A stretch of DNA of 64,000 nucleotides from an uncultured Synergistales bacterium (GTDB lineage: Bacteria; Synergistota; Synergistia; Synergistales; Aminobacteriaceae), in assembly GCA_905235735.1 (NCBI GenBank), contig CAJOMU010000017.1, positions 55,602 through 119,601 of the forward strand. Direction: 5' to 3'. Of this stretch, positions 61,963 to 64,000 are shown piece by piece. Within the stretch, counting starts at the first letter, position 1, and every line of letters begins with the position of its first letter. Under the pieces are notes generated by a model. The model was not told the origin of the DNA, did not search any database, and was given only the letters and a program-made list of their open reading frames with translations. Position numbers and translations under genes: made by a program.

Positions 61963-63378
61963 TCACAATAACGATTCATCTTTCACAGGACATATCGCAG
62001 TCGGTCTCGCTTTCTTCACCGCCTCAACTATCTTCTTTATCCAGCCTCCGTAATACATCTCACACACCGTTGACGATGTTCCCATAAGATTATTCTCATC
62101 ATCTATGAGTGCCACTCCCCTGCAGCCTCCGTAACAATGCTTCGTGAATCTGCATGTTCCGCACTTACGGTTCACCTTCAGGAAATCACTCGCTCTCATG
62201 TCGATTAGCTTCATGTATTCCGGCCTGTCTATGCATTCAGAAAATTTCTTCTCGAACATCGTCGGGTATTCTTCCTGCATCTTTATCCCTGCAAGCAATC
62301 CGCACATCATTGGCCTTCCGTCGGGTGAAATATATGAAGTGCTCCTCGCATGGCCGCATAACAGAGTTTCATCGGGATCATATGAATCGTTGTAGCCGAT
62401 AATCGTATACTTGTCGGGTTCATTCGGATTCGCAATGAAGAATGATGTGAAGAATATACTTATAGGCATTCCGTCTTCATACCAGTGTGGTATATAGTCT
62501 AAGTACGCCTGAAATACATCTTTGAGTGATACTTTTCCCTGCGTCTTCTTCCATTCTCCCAAGTTACTCGCAAAGGCCGTCTTCACCTGCACAACTCCGA
62601 GTTCCGCAAGATGATTGATACTCGCTCTCAATGTGTGCAGATTCCCTTCGTGAAGCGTCATGTTCGACAAAACATTAAATCCCATATCACGGCATAAAGC
62701 AAACGCACGGTTCACAAGTTCTTCTGCTCCGTTTACTCCCCGTAACCAGTCATGCCAGCCGTCTACACCGTCATAGCTCATCAGGAAGAGAGGATGAAGA
62801 TTGCGATTCTGAAGTTCAGTGAGAAACTTTTTGTTCACTAATGCCCCGTTGGAATATATCTGCGTAACTAATATTCCACGTTCGGTTAATGCATCTACAA
62901 GTTCAAGAAAATCTTCGCGGATTAACGGCTCTCCTCCTGTAAGCTGAACCTGCATAACTCCGCATTCCGCTAACTGGTCAATTATATTCATCGCTTCTTC
63001 ATGTGAAATCTGGTGCGCATTCACATCAGGTGCTGACATGTAACAGTGCTTGCATCTGTAATTGCATTTTCCCGTTACTGACCATTGAACCGAACTTATA
63101 TATCTCGATGGATATTTCCTGTATTCCTGATTCGGTTTCAGTCCCTCGCCTTGTCTGCATTGCTCGATGTAACCGCGATTCTCCATTTCTGAGACTTCAT
63201 GCTTCAGGTCATCAGGTATGAATGAAGAAGACAAATCAATTGAACCTCCGCAGAGTTCCACTGCCTGCATCTGTTTCGGCATAAGGAAATTTGCCGTGCC
63301 TGTTGTGCTGTCTACTATTGCATACGGGAGCTTTTCCCAGCCTCGAAGCAAATATTTATCTTTCAGTCTGTAATACAC
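61963..63378 (-). CDS. Radical SAM/SPASM peptide-modifying enzyme
   Basis: This enzyme of about 471 residues has an N-terminal PqqD/RRE-like leader-binding region (about 1-95), then a radical SAM domain with CNYRCKHC and LTGGEPLIREDF. A SPASM domain carries the Cys pattern CGTCRFTKHCYGGC plus LLCGH and a late CEMYYGG. It would bind three Fe-S clusters and modify the peptides encoded just upstream. I place the start at GTG 63378, after the precursor stop. The open frame running back to 63447 would overlap the precursor gene by 60 bases. The chemistry (thioether, C-C cyclophane or epimerisation) cannot be decided. Confidence 0.88.
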   Translation of the reverse strand: MYYRLKDKYLLRGWEKLPYAIVDSTTGTANFLMPKQMQAVELCGGSIDLSSSFIPDDLKHEVSEMENRGYIEQCRQGEGLKPNQEYRKYPSRYISSVQWSVTGKCNYRCKHCYMSAPDVNAHQISHEEAMNIIDQLAECGVMQVQLTGGEPLIREDFLELVDALTERGILVTQIYSNGALVNKKFLTELQNRNLHPLFLMSYDGVDGWHDWLRGVNGAEELVNRAFALCRDMGFNVLSNMTLHEGNLHTLRASINHLAELGVVQVKTAFASNLGEWKKTQGKVSLKDVFQAYLDYIPHWYEDGMPISIFFTSFFIANPNEPDKYTIIGYNDSYDPDETLLCGHARSTSYISPDGRPMMCGLLAGIKMQEEYPTMFEKKFSECIDRPEYMKLIDMRASDFLKVNRKCGTCRFTKHCYGGCRGVALIDDENNLMGTSSTVCEMYYGGWIKKIVEAVKKARPTAICPVKDESLL

Positions 63379-63385
63379 TTTGATT

Positions 63386-63670
63386 TCACGCTCCCAAACT
63401 CTCCAAAAGACGTTTGTATATTTCCCACCAGGACTCGCCGCCCGCAACCGTTTTCATGTCTTCGGGGAAGATTTCATCCACTCTGCCGAGAGTGAAACCG
63501 TGTGCATCTGCTACCTTTGCCGCTGCATCAGCGAGTGCCTTCTGTGCTTCGTTATTGAGTCCCTTCTCCGCTACTAATGCCTTCAGTCCCTCAAATGATG
63601 CTTTCTCAAGCTCCGCCTGTACTGCCTTGTCTGACGTTACTAACTCGAAAAACTTCTTGCTATCTGACAT
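63386..63670 (-). CDS. Nif11-type RiPP precursor peptide
   Basis: This 94-residue peptide has a Nif11-like leader (FFELVTSDKAVQAELEKA, then an Ala-rich helix) ending in VAGG, the double-Gly cleavage site. The predicted core is only 16 residues, ESWWEIYKRLLESLGA. I use the ATG at 63670 because GGGAGG lies 8 bases upstream. A longer in-frame start at 63718 has no such site. The stop is 7 bases before the GTG of the radical SAM gene, the likely modifier. Two adjacent Trp and the YK are conserved in the next precursor. Confidence 0.85.
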   Translation of the reverse strand: MSDSKKFFELVTSDKAVQAELEKASFEGLKALVAEKGLNNEAQKALADAAAKVADAHGFTLGRVDEIFPEDMKTVAGGESWWEIYKRLLESLGA

Positions 63671-63749
63671 ACTGTTTACCTCCCTATTTGTTTCCTGTTG
63701 AGAAAAAGCTGCTGCCACCGAAAGAGCAACAGTTCAATACATTTCAGTC

Positions 63750-64000
63750 TCAAAATCCAAAATTCCCCAAAAGACATTTGTAGTAATCCCACCAGGAATC
63801 GCCGCCCGCAACCGCTTTCATTTCTTCCGGCGAGATTTCTTCCATTTCGCCGAGAGTGAAACCGTGTGCATCTGCTACCTTTGCCGCTGCATCAGCGAAT
63901 ACCTTCTGTGCTTCGTCCTTGAGGCCCTTCTCTGCTACTAATGCCTTCAGTGCCTCAAGTGATGCCTTCTCAAGTTCCGCCTCTACTGCCTTATCGCTTG
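63750..64000 (-). CDS. Second Nif11-type RiPP precursor, cut by window edge
   Basis: The frame is open from the window edge to a TGA at 63750-63752, giving 83 visible residues. It starts within the leader (SDKAVEAELEKASLEALKAL), repeats the Ala-rich VADAHGFTLG region and ends VAGG. The 16-residue core is DSWWDYYKCLLGNFGF. The start codon is outside the window. A 50-base stretch is identical to the other precursor. The single Cys in this core is absent from the first. Confidence 0.85.
   Translation of the reverse strand, partial: SDKAVEAELEKASLEALKALVAEKGLKDEAQKVFADAAAKVADAHGFTLGEMEEISPEEMKAVAGGDSWWDYYKCLLGNFGF

Noticed and set aside
63414..63701. 95-residue open frame on the plus strand
   Set aside because: It is the antisense of the first RiPP precursor. 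The Ala/Ser-rich composition mirrors the leader helix.

Overview
The window reads as chromosomal DNA of a Gram-negative (diderm), motile, amino-acid- and peptide-using anaerobe, most likely a member of the Synergistota. This placement is inferred from gene content, not from a marker gene. The evidence is lipid A and LPS genes (lpxI, lpxB, an LptF/G permease), many lipoproteins, a flagellar operon, branched-chain amino acid and oligopeptide ABC transporters, a DUF3798-type ABC transporter, ATP-dependent PEP carboxykinase and a DUF1659/DUF2922 pair. No rRNA, tRNA, CRISPR array or insertion sequence was seen.

Layout. 1-7.7 kb (minus): flagellar basal body and export genes fliE-F-G-H-I-J, a lytic transglycosylase and a MotE-like protein, with a RelB/ParE-type toxin-antitoxin pair lodged between fliI and fliJ and a frameshift in fliF. 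8-15.5 kb (plus): a tight envelope operon of DUF4139 lipoprotein, membrane protein with a degenerate GGDEF domain, LptF/G, LpxI, a frameshifted dicarboxylate symporter and LpxB. 15.6-18.7 kb (plus): an ECF nickel/cobalt importer with NikK- and NikL-like accessory proteins. 18.8-23.9 kb (minus): livKHMGF with a second toxin-antitoxin pair between livK and livH. 24-29.3 kb (minus): oppBCDFA. 29.4-32.1 kb: a large lipoprotein of unknown function. 32.2-38.7 kb (plus): a DUF3798 ABC transporter plus a PD-(D/E)XK protein. 38.8-46.2 kb (minus): a small lipoprotein and a partial dcw cluster (rsmH-ftsL-ftsI-murE-murF-mraY, murE frameshifted).

46.2-52.2 kb (plus) is the most unusual region. One contiguous run holds a winged-helix-like protein, a P-loop ATPase and a Cas4/RecB-like Fe-S nuclease whose reading frame continues into a prepilin-like protein, followed by a PilM-PilN fusion and a type IV prepilin. 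It is followed by mltG and an FtsK/SpoIIIE motor without a gamma domain. 55.6-61.9 kb: pckA (minus), a stand-alone NuoL/MrpA-like transporter, DUF1659/DUF2922 small proteins, a secreted double cupin and a PAP2 phosphatase. 62-64 kb (minus): a RiPP locus with a radical SAM/SPASM enzyme and two Nif11-type precursors, the second cut by the window edge, whose predicted 16-residue cores share a SWW..YK pattern.

Three genes (fliF, the symporter and murE) carry single small indels. Since murE is normally essential, sequencing or assembly error is at least as likely as real gene decay. Several intergenic regions carry an extended -10 promoter (TGnTATAAT or a close variant) without a clear -35.
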